From assembly GCF_023638035.1 (NCBI RefSeq), contig NZ_JAKRVX010000003.1, positions 372,001 through 436,000 of the forward strand: a stretch of 64,000 nt of DNA, in the 5' to 3' direction. The notes below the pieces were generated by a model that was not told the origin of the DNA, did not search any database, and saw only the letters and a program-made list of their open reading frames with translations. Source of the DNA: Natronocalculus amylovorans. GTDB lineage: Archaea; Halobacteriota; Halobacteria; Halobacteriales; Haloferacaceae. Positions 52,803 through 61,759 of the stretch are shown here, piece by piece. Every line of letters begins with the position of its first letter. Positions within the stretch are counted from its first letter, which is position 1. Position numbers and translations under genes: made by a program.

Positions 52803-54059
52803 CTACGGCCAGTTTCCGCTCTGTTTGTAGGCGTTAGCGACGCGTTCGATTGCAACGACATACGCCGCGGTTCGGAGATTTGGTGCTGCAGTTTCCTCAA
52901 ACGTTGTGGTCAGATCGTCAAATGCCGCAACAATAATGCGTTCTAATTCATCGTTAACCCGCTCTTCAGTCCAGTGGAACCGCTGACGGTTCTGTACCCA
53001 CTCAAAGTATGAGACCGTAACGCCACCGGCGTTTGCAAGAATGTCCGGAACAACATGAACCTCCTTCTCAGTGAGAACTGTGTCCGCTCGGGGGGTGAGC
53101 GGGCCATTTGCGGCTTCGACGATCACATCTGCTCGCACATCTTCAGCGAGTGATTTATCGATCGCATTTTCGAGTGCTGCCGGAATCAGCAGATCAACAT
53201 CCAGTGTCAACAGCTCGTCGTTTGTGAGCTGCTCAGCAGTATCATCATAGTCACCGACTGCTCCCTGTTCAGCTTTGAACGATTTGACATCGCGTACGTC
53301 GAATCCATCCGGATTATAGATCCCTCCGCGTGAGTCAGAAACGGCAACGATCGTTGCCCCGAGGTCATCGAGGAGGGCGGCTGCAATCGAACCAGCGTTT
53401 CCAAACCCTTGCACGGCGACCGTTGCGCCCTCAATATCTTTTCCAAGGTAGTCGAATACTTCACGCGAAGCCAACATTGTCGATCGGCCTGTTGCTTCGA
53501 CGCGCCCTTCAGAGCCACCGGATTCAATCGCCTTTCCGGTAATTACGCCCGGTGCAGTTGTGTTTTCAAGCTTCTCGTAGGTGTCTTTAATCCAGTTCAT
53601 CTCGCGCTGGCCAGTGTTGACATCAGGAGCGGGGATGTCTTTGTCTTCGCCAATGAACGGCCGAAGCTCTTTGGCAAATGCACGGGTTACGCGCTCCAGT
53701 TCAACTTCGCTATAATCGCTTGGATCAATAACGATTCCGCCCTTGCCTCCGCCGTATGGAATGTCGACGATCGAGCATTTGTACACCATCCACCCGGAGA
53801 GCGCCTTTACTTCATCGCGATTGACGCCAGGATGGTATCGAATGCCACCTTTATACGGGCCACGGTCGCCATTAAATTGCGATCGATATGCACGGAAGAC
53901 CTCGATTGAGCCATCGTCCATCTCAACGGAGAGATTTGTCTCCAACACACGCTCTGGATTCTTCAGCCGCGTCAACACATCCTCGTCGAGATCGAGATAC
54001 TGGGCTGCTTCATCAATCTGCGTGCCCAGGCTCTCGAACGGATTGGCATCATCGCTCAT
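52803..54059 (-). CDS. gdhB: glutamate dehydrogenase (NAD(P)-dependent)
   Basis: 418 residues, hexameric GDH family: [34 protein letters not shown] near 55-90 includes the catalytic Lys region; [13 protein letters not shown] near 100, [15 protein letters not shown] and [17 protein letters not shown] near 215 (Rossmann). Reaction: glutamate to 2-oxoglutarate and ammonia, or the reverse. The upstream CitE-like gene (54114) runs in the same direction with a 54-base gap, so a two-gene message is possible. Cofactor preference is not readable with confidence. Confidence 0.95.
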   Translation of the reverse strand: MSDDANPFESLGTQIDEAAQYLDLDEDVLTRLKNPERVLETNLSVEMDDGSIEVFRAYRSQFNGDRGPYKGGIRYHPGVNRDEVKALSGWMVYKCSIVDIPYGGGKGGIVIDPSDYSEVELERVTRAFAKELRPFIGEDKDIPAPDVNTGQREMNWIKDTYEKLENTTAPGVITGKAIESGGSEGRVEATGRSTMLASREVFDYLGKDIEGATVAVQGFGNAGSIAAALLDDLGATIVAVSDSRGGIYNPDGFDVRDVKSFKAEQGAVGDYDDTAEQLTNDELLTLDVDLLIPAALENAIDKSLAEDVRADVIVEAANGPLTPRADTVLTEKEVHVVPDILANAGGVTVSYFEWVQNRQRFHWTEERVNDELERIIVAAFDDLTTTFEETAAPNLRTAAYVVAIERVANAYKQSGNWP

Positions 54060-54113
54060 ACATCTAGCAGTGTGAGCAATGGGATTAATTGTGACGGAGC
54101 AAGCACAGCTAGA

Positions 54114-54944
54114 TTAGGCTGCCCGTTCAAGAATGCGTTCTGCCTGTGCAATAAGCGGTGCATCTATCATCTCGCCAGCAACCTGAAACACACCCCGATC
54201 GGACGCAGCAGCCTCATCGCGAGCGGCGAGCACTTTTTTTGCCCACTCGAGCTGTTCGTCTGTCGGTGTGAATGCATCGTTGATTACTGGAACTTGGTTT
54301 GGGTGGATCGCTAATTTTCCGTCAAACCCAAGTGTCAGAGAGAACTCCGTATCGGTTCTTAACCCTTCAGTATCGCTAAAGTCGGTGTAGAGAGTATCGA
54401 TCGCATCAATGTTCGCAGCACTTGCTGCGAGGACAACACGCTCTCTGGCATACAACACTTCAGTGCCTTCCGTTGTACGCGTTGCACCCAAGTCCGCGGC
54501 AAGGTCTTCAGCTCCAAACACAACGACATCAGTGGCTGTTGCTGCCGCGATCGCCTCAGCATTGAGCACTCCTTGTGCCGTTTCAATCAGTGCATACAGC
54601 GTGAGATCATCATCATACCCCATCAGCTGTGCCTGCAGTTCGTCAATCTGCGCGGGATCGTCAACTTTCGATCGCATGATTGCGTCCACTACGGAGCCAT
54701 CTGCACAGATTGCAGCAAGGTCTGCACGATCGTCAACGCCTGATAACCGAACACAAACTTCAGCAGTTGGTGAAAAGTCCGGATCTGTGAGCACTGAGCG
54801 GACTGCACTACGTGCGTCGTCTTTTCGAGCTGGTGAGACTGCATCTTCAAGATCGAAGACGATGACGTCCGCCTCGGTTTGGGATGCTTTTCGGAGTAGC
54901 TCCGGTCGATCGCCTGGTGAAAAAAGAACGCTTCGTCGAGCCAT
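54114..54944 (-). CDS. CitE-like CoA-ester lyase (HpcH/HpaI family)
   Basis: 276 residues. ARRSVLFSPGDRPELLRKA near 2-20, VIVFDLEDAVSPARKDDARSAVR near 30 (Asp and Glu metal ligands), CVRLSGVDD near 66, LYALIETAQGVLNAEAIA near 118 with the metal Glu, and FGAEDLAADLGATR near 146 mark the family. Members cleave malyl-CoA, beta-methylmalyl-CoA or citramalyl-CoA. In haloarchaea one member is beta-methylmalyl-CoA lyase of the methylaspartate cycle. This paralogue sits between gdhB and a divergent MaoC hydratase, which is suggestive, but the defining mutase and ammonia-lyase genes are not in the window. Confidence 0.9.
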   Translation of the reverse strand: MARRSVLFSPGDRPELLRKASQTEADVIVFDLEDAVSPARKDDARSAVRSVLTDPDFSPTAEVCVRLSGVDDRADLAAICADGSVVDAIMRSKVDDPAQIDELQAQLMGYDDDLTLYALIETAQGVLNAEAIAAATATDVVVFGAEDLAADLGATRTTEGTEVLYARERVVLAASAANIDAIDTLYTDFSDTEGLRTDTEFSLTLGFDGKLAIHPNQVPVINDAFTPTDEQLEWAKKVLAARDEAAASDRGVFQVAGEMIDAPLIAQAERILERAA

Positions 54945-55051
54945 ATATTGTATGCTTCGAGGAGCTACTTGAGCGCTCGCGTTGGATGACCTGCTTGCTG
55001 GAACCCATGAACAATCGATATAATTTTTGCCGCGGCTGTGAATCTGCGTGC

Positions 55052-55516
55052 ATGGCTGGACGCTACTTTGCGGAGTTTACTGTTGGTGAGACGATCGAAC
55101 ATAAACGACGCCGAACGATCTCCGAGAGCGATAACCAACGGTTCTGTGATATGACGATGAACCAGCAGCCACTCCATCTTGATGCGATGTTCGCATCTGA
55201 AACGCAGTTTGGCGAGCGGCTCGTTAACGGAATATATACAATGGCGCTTGCAGTGGGTATTTCAATCCCGGAAACGACAGACGGAACGATCGTCGCAAAC
55301 CTCTCATACGATAATGTCTCACACCCAGCACCCGTTTTTCATGGCGATACGATCCGCGCACAGTCGACTGTGACCGAAAAGCGTGAAACAAGCGATGGAG
55401 CGCGCGGCGTTGTGACGATGCATGTTGAGGTGTTCACTGTCTCCCCGGAAGCAGCTGATGAGTTGGTCTGTGAGTTCGATCGCACCGTTTTGTCGCTCAA
55501 AAGGTCGTCACAGTAA
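55052..55516 (+). CDS. MaoC-family hydratase (hotdog fold)
   Basis: ATG 55052 gives 154 residues: GRYFAEFTVGETIEHKRRRTISESDNQRFC near the start, the hydratase motif NQQPLHLDAMFASETQFGERLVNGIYTMAL near 35-65 (Asn/His and Asp catalytic residues) and SHPAPVFHGDTIRAQSTV near 95. The fold is a single hotdog. The catalytic Asp/His pair is present, so it probably hydrates an enoyl-CoA, for instance mesaconyl-CoA or another 2-enoyl-CoA. It is divergent from the CitE-like gene with about a hundred bases between. Activity is inferred from family and position. Confidence 0.88.
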   Translation: MAGRYFAEFTVGETIEHKRRRTISESDNQRFCDMTMNQQPLHLDAMFASETQFGERLVNGIYTMALAVGISIPETTDGTIVANLSYDNVSHPAPVFHGDTIRAQSTVTEKRETSDGARGVVTMHVEVFTVSPEAADELVCEFDRTVLSLKRSSQ

Positions 55517-55571
55517 CTGATTGGTCGTATTGGTCGCACCTTTTTAATCAGTTGGCTGTGAGAGAGCCTTC

Positions 55572-56204
55572 ATGAACGGACAGACAGAACAAACGTCCCC
55601 GATTGTTCCAGACGGAAGTGGCGACCTTGACCTCTCCACAGACCTTGACTGGCTCTCTATTGACGACGGTGAGGAGATTTTGTGGGCCTCAACAGCGCAC
55701 AAAAGTAGCCTTGTCCCTTCGTTTGCGATCGGCATTCCGCTGGTGTTTATTCTCATTGGAATTCCGATTCTGATTGCGGCGTATCTTGATTTCAAAAACA
55801 CGAACTACGTTGTGACTAGCCGTGGCTTATATCGAAAGTCCGGGATTCTCTCCCGAGATGTCCAACAGATTGGCTTCGATAAAGTACAGAATATCTCATA
55901 CATGCAGACCGCGGTTGGCTCCTACTTCGGATACGGTAATGTGAATGTGAGCACCGCCGGTAGTTCAGGTGTTGAGCTACAGTTTCGAAGCGTCCCCGAA
56001 CCGGCCCAACTGCAGGACCTAATTACAGGACAAGCGGAGAAACGAAGCGAAAAACGCGATCGCGAGGGGCATGCTGATGAACCATCGAAGGAAGATGTCC
56101 TCGCAAACATTCTCACCGAATTACAAGCGATTCGAACTGCGATCGAATCAACAAACGCCATCGAACAAGAGCACCCACGAGGCGATCAGACAGATGAGCG
56201 ATGA
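55572..56204 (+). CDS. bacterial PH-domain (DUF304/bPH2) membrane protein
   Basis: 210 residues. One hydrophobic hairpin (SLVPSFAIGIPLVFILIGIPILIAAYL, about 52-78) precedes the bPH2 domain: NYVVTSRGLYRKSGILSRDVQQIGFDKVQNISYMQTAVGSYFGYGNVNVSTAGSS. The C-terminal 60 residues are a charged coiled coil ending GDQTDER. bPH2 proteins are found at membranes and may affect secretion or lipid balance. The stop overlaps the next gene by 11 bases. Confidence 0.88.
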   Translation: MNGQTEQTSPIVPDGSGDLDLSTDLDWLSIDDGEEILWASTAHKSSLVPSFAIGIPLVFILIGIPILIAAYLDFKNTNYVVTSRGLYRKSGILSRDVQQIGFDKVQNISYMQTAVGSYFGYGNVNVSTAGSSGVELQFRSVPEPAQLQDLITGQAEKRSEKRDREGHADEPSKEDVLANILTELQAIRTAIESTNAIEQEHPRGDQTDER

Positions 56205-56754
56205 GAGGGAGAGACCAACGTGGCTACCCAGAGATGAGCGAATCCAGTGGGAGGGACAGCCACGAACAGCACATATTCTCCCAAGCGTCGTGATTGGAGT
56301 GCTGTTCATTATTGGGTCGGCGTGGGCAGCGAGTGCCCTGTCGTCCCTGTTTGTTTTGGGTGCGATTATCGGACTGCTCATTATTGGCTGGTCATATCTG
56401 TATCTGCAACGGCTCCAGTACGTTGTCACCGAGCACGCTGTCTGGGCCCATAGTGGCGTGCTGAGTCGAACTGTTCGACGAATCTCACTCGAACATGTGC
56501 AAAACGTTGGCTACACACAGTCAGTTCGTGGCTCGTTGTTCGGATACGGGACGGTGTCGATCGAGGTGGCAGGCGGGGCCGATATGTGGTTCCGGGATAT
56601 CAAGTCACCACAAGCTGTGATGGAATATATTGAATCCTCGAATAGCGATCGAGCGCAGGACAGAGCTGAGATTCCCGGATCAGTGGCACAATGGCGATCA
56701 ATTTACAAGGAGGTAGCCGCGATTCGGGAGTTCGTTGAGAAGGACCGTCTGTAA
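56194..56754 (+). CDS. second bPH2-domain membrane protein
   Basis: ATG 56194 gives 186 residues with the same build as its neighbour: WLPRDERIQWEGQPRTAHI, a two-helix membrane hairpin at about 25-65, then QYVVTEHAVWAHSGVLSRTVRRISLEHVQNVGYTQSVRGSLFGYGTVSIEVAGG. The shared blocks (SGVLSR, VQNV, GSLFGYG) show that the pair arose by duplication. They probably form a heteromer. The C-terminus is shorter and lacks the long charged tail. Confidence 0.88.
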   Translation: MSDERERPTWLPRDERIQWEGQPRTAHILPSVVIGVLFIIGSAWAASALSSLFVLGAIIGLLIIGWSYLYLQRLQYVVTEHAVWAHSGVLSRTVRRISLEHVQNVGYTQSVRGSLFGYGTVSIEVAGGADMWFRDIKSPQAVMEYIESSNSDRAQDRAEIPGSVAQWRSIYKEVAAIREFVEKDRL

Positions 56755-56821
56755 TTTAGGCTCTCCCTGTTAGTACGGAAAACACGCATACCTAACTGTC
56801 TCCATCTCACAGTGTGCGTTG

Positions 56822-57778
56822 ATGACTACCTCCCGTGAGCTCGTCGGTATTTTTCTCCGAGGGCTCTGTATGGGTGCTGCAGACGCAGTTCCTGGCGTCT
56901 CTGGCGGTACGATCGCACTGATAACCGGCATCTATGAGCGCCTCATTGCGGCCATAACTGCAGTTACCCCTCTACGACTCTACCGAGTTGTCCGTGGGAT
57001 CAAGGCGCCGTACCGCGATGATGCCCGTGCGGCACTCGCTGAACTCGATATGGGGTTTCTCGTTGCACTAATTGCAGGGGTTGGCACCGCAGTTGTTACT
57101 GTTTTAAGTATCGTTTCGTATCTCCTTGCGACATATCCGATTCACACCTTTGGCTTCTTTTTTGGGTTGATTGCAGCGAGCGCGATCGTTCTCTACCGAG
57201 ATGTCCGGCTTGACACACGTGGACGCATTGTCGCAGCAGTTAGTGGGTTTATTCTCGCATTTCTTGTTTCAGGACAGGCTGCAAGCACGCTTGGAACTGG
57301 GAGCGTGATGATATTTGTTGCAGGTGCGATCGCAGTCAGTGCAATGATTTTACCCGGTATTTCCGGTTCGCTCCTTCTCATTTTGCTTGGGCAGTATGAG
57401 TATATGTCAAATGCACTCTCGGAATTTGTCCGATCGGTGTTGGGGATTCTCACTGGAAACGGCATTTCGGGGGCGATCGAAACTGCACCACCCGTTATTA
57501 CATTCATGATTGGTGCTGTCTGTGGGCTATTTACAGTCGCCTACGCGGTACGATTTGCACTGAAGCGATATCGAGCCGCAACGATTGCATTTCTTGTCAG
57601 CCTCATTGTTGGAGCGCTGCGTGCACCTGTTGTCCGTGTTGATGAGCACCTCACACAGACTGGAGGGGTCTGGACACCAACCGTTGTTGGTGTCTTTGTT
57701 GGGGTAGCGGTAATCGGGGCGGTTGCTGTCGGTGTGTTAGATTACTATGCAGGAGCGATAGAGTACAGCCGAGAATAG
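56822..57778 (+). CDS. DUF368 protein (PopT-type polyprenyl-phosphate flippase)
   Basis: 318 residues with about eight membrane helices. The hallmark N-terminal FLRGLCMGAADAVPGVSGGTIALITGIYERLI and the mid-protein MILPGISGSLLLILLGQYEYM form the inverted repeat of the DUF368 family. Bacterial members (PopT) recycle undecaprenyl phosphate by flipping it across the membrane. In archaea the likely cargo is dolichyl phosphate used in S-layer N-glycosylation. That archaeal cargo is inference. It follows the two bPH2 genes by 67 bases. Confidence 0.88.
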   Translation: MTTSRELVGIFLRGLCMGAADAVPGVSGGTIALITGIYERLIAAITAVTPLRLYRVVRGIKAPYRDDARAALAELDMGFLVALIAGVGTAVVTVLSIVSYLLATYPIHTFGFFFGLIAASAIVLYRDVRLDTRGRIVAAVSGFILAFLVSGQAASTLGTGSVMIFVAGAIAVSAMILPGISGSLLLILLGQYEYMSNALSEFVRSVLGILTGNGISGAIETAPPVITFMIGAVCGLFTVAYAVRFALKRYRAATIAFLVSLIVGALRAPVVRVDEHLTQTGGVWTPTVVGVFVGVAVIGAVAVGVLDYYAGAIEYSRE

Positions 57779-57783
57779 TACTG

Positions 57784-57939
57784 TTACTCGCGCGAAACCG
57801 CAATATTACGAACGGTGTCGCCACAGTGCGGACACGTTCCTGGGCTGTCTGTTCGATGCTCACGGTACGTACACGAGACACATTCGTAGTATCCAGTCGA
57901 AGGAGTATATGGATCAATATCTGCGTGGTTTGTGTTCAT
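57784..57939 (-). CDS. small rubrerythrin-like zinc-ribbon protein
   Basis: A 51-residue reading frame from ATG 57939 to TAA: MNTNHADIDPYTPSTGYYEC, then VSCTYREHR, then TCPHCGDTVRNIAVSRE. Cys at 20 and 23 and at 36 and 39 form a C4 zinc ribbon, as in the rubredoxin end of rubrerythrin. Such micro-proteins are common in haloarchaea. The first half is polar with Tyr. It is convergent with the DUF368 gene six bases away. Function is unknown; metal binding is highly likely. Confidence 0.85.
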   Translation of the reverse strand: MNTNHADIDPYTPSTGYYECVSCTYREHRTDSPGTCPHCGDTVRNIAVSRE

Positions 57940-58166
57940 ACAACATGATTACTGTTCAGTGCTCATCAACGTTCTCCTCAAACACTACAAATCGCTATTA
58001 ATCAATATTAATACTACTAGCATCGAATCTAAAACAGTTTTCATGTATTGATAAACATACTAATATAGCGTTTCTTCAGACAATCGTTAAATTATATGAC
58101 CGCGATCGTATCGGGCTACGCGCTTGTTGTCGGTCATTTTTTAGTAACACTCCACCTCTACACTGC

Positions 58167-59078
58167 ATGGTTTCAGAGCTGTTTGACCCCGATCGATGGG
58201 AGACAGTCACGGACGAATTTGACGACATTACCTATCATCGCGGTGTCGATGTGCCGGTTGTCAGGATCGCATTTGATCGCCCGGAGGTTCGAAATGCGTT
58301 CCGACCAGGGACCGTGGACGAACTGTATGCCGCCCTTGATCATGCACGAAAGCAAGCAGATATCGGCTGTGTGCTTCTCACTGGAAACGGTCCATCAAAC
58401 AAAGATGGCGGCTGGGCATTCTGTTCCGGTGGCGATCAGTCCGTCCGCGGTGGCTCCGGGTATGAGTATCGTGATGACGATGCAGCAGGCAGTGACGACG
58501 ATCCGTTAGTCCGGGAGGCAAAAGCTGGACGACTGCATATCCTTGAGGTCCAGCGTCTTATCCGATTCATGCCAAAGCCAGTTGTTGCGGTTGTTCCCGG
58601 CTGGGCAGTTGGTGGTGGCCATTCCCTCCACGTGATTTGTGATCTTACGCTTGCAAGCAAACAGCATGCAAAGTTCCTCCAAACGGATCCGGATGTTGCA
58701 TCGTTTGATGGTGGCTTTGGCTCCGCATATCTTGCCCGGCAGGTTGGACAGAAGAAAGCACGGGAGATTTTCTTCCGTGGGAAAACCTACTCCGCGGACG
58801 AAGCGGTTGAGATGGGCATGGCGAATGAAGCGATCGATCACGAGTCGCTTGAATCCGTGGCGATCGAGTGGGCCGATGAGATGACACAAAAGAGCCCAAC
58901 CGCGATGCGGATGCTGAAATATGCATTCAATCTTGCAGATGATGGCATGGTTGGACAGCAGGTGTTCGCCGGAGAGGCCACTCGGCTTGGCTATATGACA
59001 GATGAAGCAAAAGAGGGGCGGGACGCGTTTCTCGAAAAGCGGGAGCCACGATTCCGTGAGTTCCCATGGCACTATTGA
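58167..59078 (+). CDS. menB: 1,4-dihydroxy-2-naphthoyl-CoA synthase (MenB)
   Basis: 303 residues of the crotonase fold. KVYF-like MenB features are visible: VPVVRIAFDRPEVRNAFRPGTVDELYAALD near 30-60, the oxyanion hole FCSGGDQSVRGGSGYEYRDDD near 92-112, and PVVAVVPGWAVGGGHSLHVICDLTLAS near 137 (Gly for the usual Asp/Glu base). GSFDGGFGSAYL-type and ETVEMGMANE-like segments complete it. MenB closes the naphthoyl ring from O-succinylbenzoyl-CoA. A TATA-rich 227-base region precedes it. First gene of the menB-menA-menC run. Confidence 0.93.
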   Translation: MVSELFDPDRWETVTDEFDDITYHRGVDVPVVRIAFDRPEVRNAFRPGTVDELYAALDHARKQADIGCVLLTGNGPSNKDGGWAFCSGGDQSVRGGSGYEYRDDDAAGSDDDPLVREAKAGRLHILEVQRLIRFMPKPVVAVVPGWAVGGGHSLHVICDLTLASKQHAKFLQTDPDVASFDGGFGSAYLARQVGQKKAREIFFRGKTYSADEAVEMGMANEAIDHESLESVAIEWADEMTQKSPTAMRMLKYAFNLADDGMVGQQVFAGEATRLGYMTDEAKEGRDAFLEKREPRFREFPWHY

Positions 59079-59138
59079 GTAATACACGCTGACAACGTAA
59101 CCATAGCCGCTTTGCATGACCGATTCCTATACGGTATA

Positions 59139-60071
59139 ATGAGTATGCAGGAGGTGTCAATGCCAAAGGCATGGGTGATGGCTGCACGACCGCAGACGCT
59201 CCCTGCTGCGGCAGCACCGGTGTTTGTTGGTGTTGGGCTTGCGTGGAACGATGGCGTCTTTGCACTGTTTCCCGCACTCGCTGCACTAATCGGAGCCGCG
59301 TTGATTCAGATCGGGACCAATTTTGCAAACGACTACTACGATGCAGTGCAGGGTGCAGATACTGAGGCTCGGGAGGGGTTTACTCGAGTGACGCAGGCTG
59401 GAATCATCGAACCGACTGCGGTGAAACGTGCGATGTATCTCACGTTTGCGGCAGCGATTCTTGTTGGAACATATCTTGTCTATGTTGGTGGTGTTCCAAT
59501 CCTCGTGATCGGACTCATCTCGGTTGCGAGTGGGATTGCCTACACTGGCGGCCCATATCCGCTTGGATACCATGGGCTGGGTGACGTCTTCGTGTTTGTC
59601 TTCTTCGGCGTCATCGCCGTGATGGGAACCTACTATGTCCAAGCGGCAGCCGTGCTTGCAGCACCGCTGTCGATCGGAGTCCCTGCCGGAACCGTCACCG
59701 CCGCGGCATTCGTTGCAAGCCTCCCAATCGCAGCGATTTCAACGAACATTCTCGTCGTGAACAACATCCGCGATCGAAGAGAGGACGCAACAACCGGAAA
59801 GCGAACGCTCGCCGTTCGGTTTGGGTACCGGGTGAGTCGGGTTCAGTATGTGGCGCTGATGGTGCTTGCCTATGCAACGCCATTCTGGTTCGTACTCACA
59901 GAGTCCTCTTTCGGAGCACTGCTCCCGCTTGTGACGCTGCCGCTTGCAGTGAGCGTAACGCAAACGGTGCTAACAAAGACGGAGGGTGCTGCGTTGAACC
60001 CGGCACTGGAACAAACCGGAAAACTGCTTGCAGCGTACGCAGTCTTATTCACGGTGGGTCTTGCGATCTAA
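59139..60071 (+). CDS. menA: 1,4-dihydroxy-2-naphthoate polyprenyltransferase (MenA)
   Basis: About 310 residues with nine membrane helices. The UbiA-family motif is NFANDYYDAVQGADTEAREG near 60 (NDxxD), the second NNIRDRREDATTGKRTLAVRFG near 205. KAWVMAARPQTLPAAAAPVFVG is the usual MenA start. Three ATGs compete: 59139, 59145 and 59160. An AGGAGGTG at 59149-59156 is only three bases before 59160, too close, while the EVSMPKAW context favours 59139 or 59145. It attaches the isoprenoid tail that anchors menaquinone in the membrane. Confidence 0.92.
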   Translation: MSMQEVSMPKAWVMAARPQTLPAAAAPVFVGVGLAWNDGVFALFPALAALIGAALIQIGTNFANDYYDAVQGADTEAREGFTRVTQAGIIEPTAVKRAMYLTFAAAILVGTYLVYVGGVPILVIGLISVASGIAYTGGPYPLGYHGLGDVFVFVFFGVIAVMGTYYVQAAAVLAAPLSIGVPAGTVTAAAFVASLPIAAISTNILVVNNIRDRREDATTGKRTLAVRFGYRVSRVQYVALMVLAYATPFWFVLTESSFGALLPLVTLPLAVSVTQTVLTKTEGAALNPALEQTGKLLAAYAVLFTVGLAI

Positions 60072-60092
60072 CGGCGACCGTGCACTACTGAA

Positions 60093-61121
60093 ATGATTAC
60101 ACCATTTTCACTCCGTCTCAAACAGCCGCTTTCGACAGCGCACGGAGACATAACCGAACGGCGTGGGTTTATTTTCCGAATCGATCGTAATGGGACGGTT
60201 GGCGTGGGAGAAGCAACACCGTTGCCGGGGTGGACTGAACGCTACGACGAGTGTGAAACGGCACTTACAACCTATGCGAATACAGATGCGACGGCACCGG
60301 ATCCGACAACACATCCCGCCTGTGCCCATGCGATCGAGTCTGCTGAGCTTGATGCCGCGGCACGGCAAAATGGTTGTTCACTTGCCGCGTATCTTCGCAA
60401 AACGGTGTTTGGCCGCTCATCTGGACGCGACGCCATTCCACTGAACGCCACGATCGGTGCAGAGACGACTGAAAAGACGGTTAATCAAGCGATTGCTGCC
60501 GTTGAAAACGGATTCCGCTGTCTCAAACTCAAAATGGGTGTTTCCAATCCCGAAGATGATCTCGATCGCGCTCGCGCAGTCCGAGACGCAGTTGGTGAGA
60601 CGATCGCGATTCGGGTAGATGTAAACGGCGGGTGGGATCGAGAAACCGCAACCGATTGTTTGCCAACGCTTGCAGCGATCGGTATTGAGTATCTTGAACA
60701 GCCATTACCTGCAGGAGATATAGAGGGGCATACAATGCTCCGAGAGAGGGGAGCCGTTCCGATCGCGGTTGATGAATCGCTTCAACGAGCGTCCGTGACT
60801 GAACTGATTGCTGCTGATGCAGCAGATATCCTTGTTCTCAAACCGATGGTGCTCGGTGGGCCGAAACAAACTGCACGCGCAGCACAGACAGCCCAAGAAC
60901 ATGGACTCGATGTTGTCGTGACGACAACCATTGATGCTGCCGTCGCCCGGACGACTGCTGCACACGTTGCAGCGGCAATTCCACGCTGTCGTCCATGCGG
61001 ACTTGCTACTGGATCATTTCTTGCAGAAGATGTGGTTACAGATCCGCTGACAATTACTGACGGGGCACTGTGCCTTCCTGACACAACCGGGATTTTCGAC
61101 GGTTTTATTCAGTCGATCTGA
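60093..61121 (+). CDS. menC: o-succinylbenzoate synthase (MenC, enolase superfamily)
   Basis: 342 residues. The N-terminal capping domain (ITPFSLRLKQPLSTAHGDITERRGFIFRI) is followed by the barrel with KLKMG near 148 (Lys base), IRVDVNGGW near 170 (metal Asp), EYLEQPL near 193 (Glu), IAVDESLQ near 220 (Asp/Glu) and LVLKPMVLGG near 245 (second Lys). These are the catalytic residues of OSB synthase and muconate-type enzymes; the position directly after menA makes MenC the reading. The gap to menA is 21 bases. It dehydrates SHCHC to OSB in menaquinone synthesis. Confidence 0.92.
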   Translation: MITPFSLRLKQPLSTAHGDITERRGFIFRIDRNGTVGVGEATPLPGWTERYDECETALTTYANTDATAPDPTTHPACAHAIESAELDAAARQNGCSLAAYLRKTVFGRSSGRDAIPLNATIGAETTEKTVNQAIAAVENGFRCLKLKMGVSNPEDDLDRARAVRDAVGETIAIRVDVNGGWDRETATDCLPTLAAIGIEYLEQPLPAGDIEGHTMLRERGAVPIAVDESLQRASVTELIAADAADILVLKPMVLGGPKQTARAAQTAQEHGLDVVVTTTIDAAVARTTAAHVAAAIPRCRPCGLATGSFLAEDVVTDPLTITDGALCLPDTTGIFDGFIQSI

Positions 61122-61132
61122 GCGGGTATCGT

Positions 61133-61720
61133 ATGGAGAGACGCGCGACAGACTGGCGATCGACAGCGGTCGATTGGAGCGGGGCCGCTGCAGTCTGTGT
61201 GACAGTTGGTGGAATTATGCTCGCAACAGTGCTATCGCCCACATTCAGTTGGACACACGCTCCGCTCTCAGAGCTTGGAGTCGAACCTGGTGTTGCATGG
61301 ATATTCAACGGCGGACTTGTGGGTGGCGCACTCATTGGCCTCCCATTCGCATACGCAATCGCCACAGAGATTTCAGGGTGGAAACACAGCGTGATTGGCG
61401 TGGCGCTGGCTGTTGGACTCTGTTTCATGGCTGCTGTTGGCGTCTTCCCGATGGATAACCCGCTACATACCCCGGTCGCAGTTGCGTTCTATCTCACCGT
61501 TACCGCGCTGTTTGCGATCGATGGACTGCTACGTCTGCGGACACGCGCAGGGAAGATTTCGATCGCGTTTGTGCCGATACACATGCTCGGATGGATTCTC
61601 TGGGGTGCAGGGTATTTCCCGGGGCCGGGGCTTGCACTGCCTGAGCTGTACGGTGCGCTCTTATTTTCTATTTGGGTGATTGTGCTGAGCCCAAAAGCTG
61701 TTGTGTCGATTGAAACATAA
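61133..61720 (+). CDS. DUF998 membrane protein
   Basis: 195 residues with six hydrophobic helices; the first region SGAAAVCVTVGGIMLATVLSPTFSW and the conserved PLSELGVEPGVAWIFNGGLVGGALIGLPFA match DUF998. Later: GVALAVGLCFMAAVGVFPMDNPLHTPVAVAFYLT. DUF998 proteins lack a proven role; some lie near lipid or quinone genes. It follows menC by 11 bases and so is probably read with the menaquinone operon. Cytoplasmic membrane. Confidence 0.88.
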   Translation: MERRATDWRSTAVDWSGAAAVCVTVGGIMLATVLSPTFSWTHAPLSELGVEPGVAWIFNGGLVGGALIGLPFAYAIATEISGWKHSVIGVALAVGLCFMAAVGVFPMDNPLHTPVAVAFYLTVTALFAIDGLLRLRTRAGKISIAFVPIHMLGWILWGAGYFPGPGLALPELYGALLFSIWVIVLSPKAVVSIET

Positions 61721-61759
61721 CTGGCACACAGTTTTGATCGTGGGTGGAAAATCAGTGCT

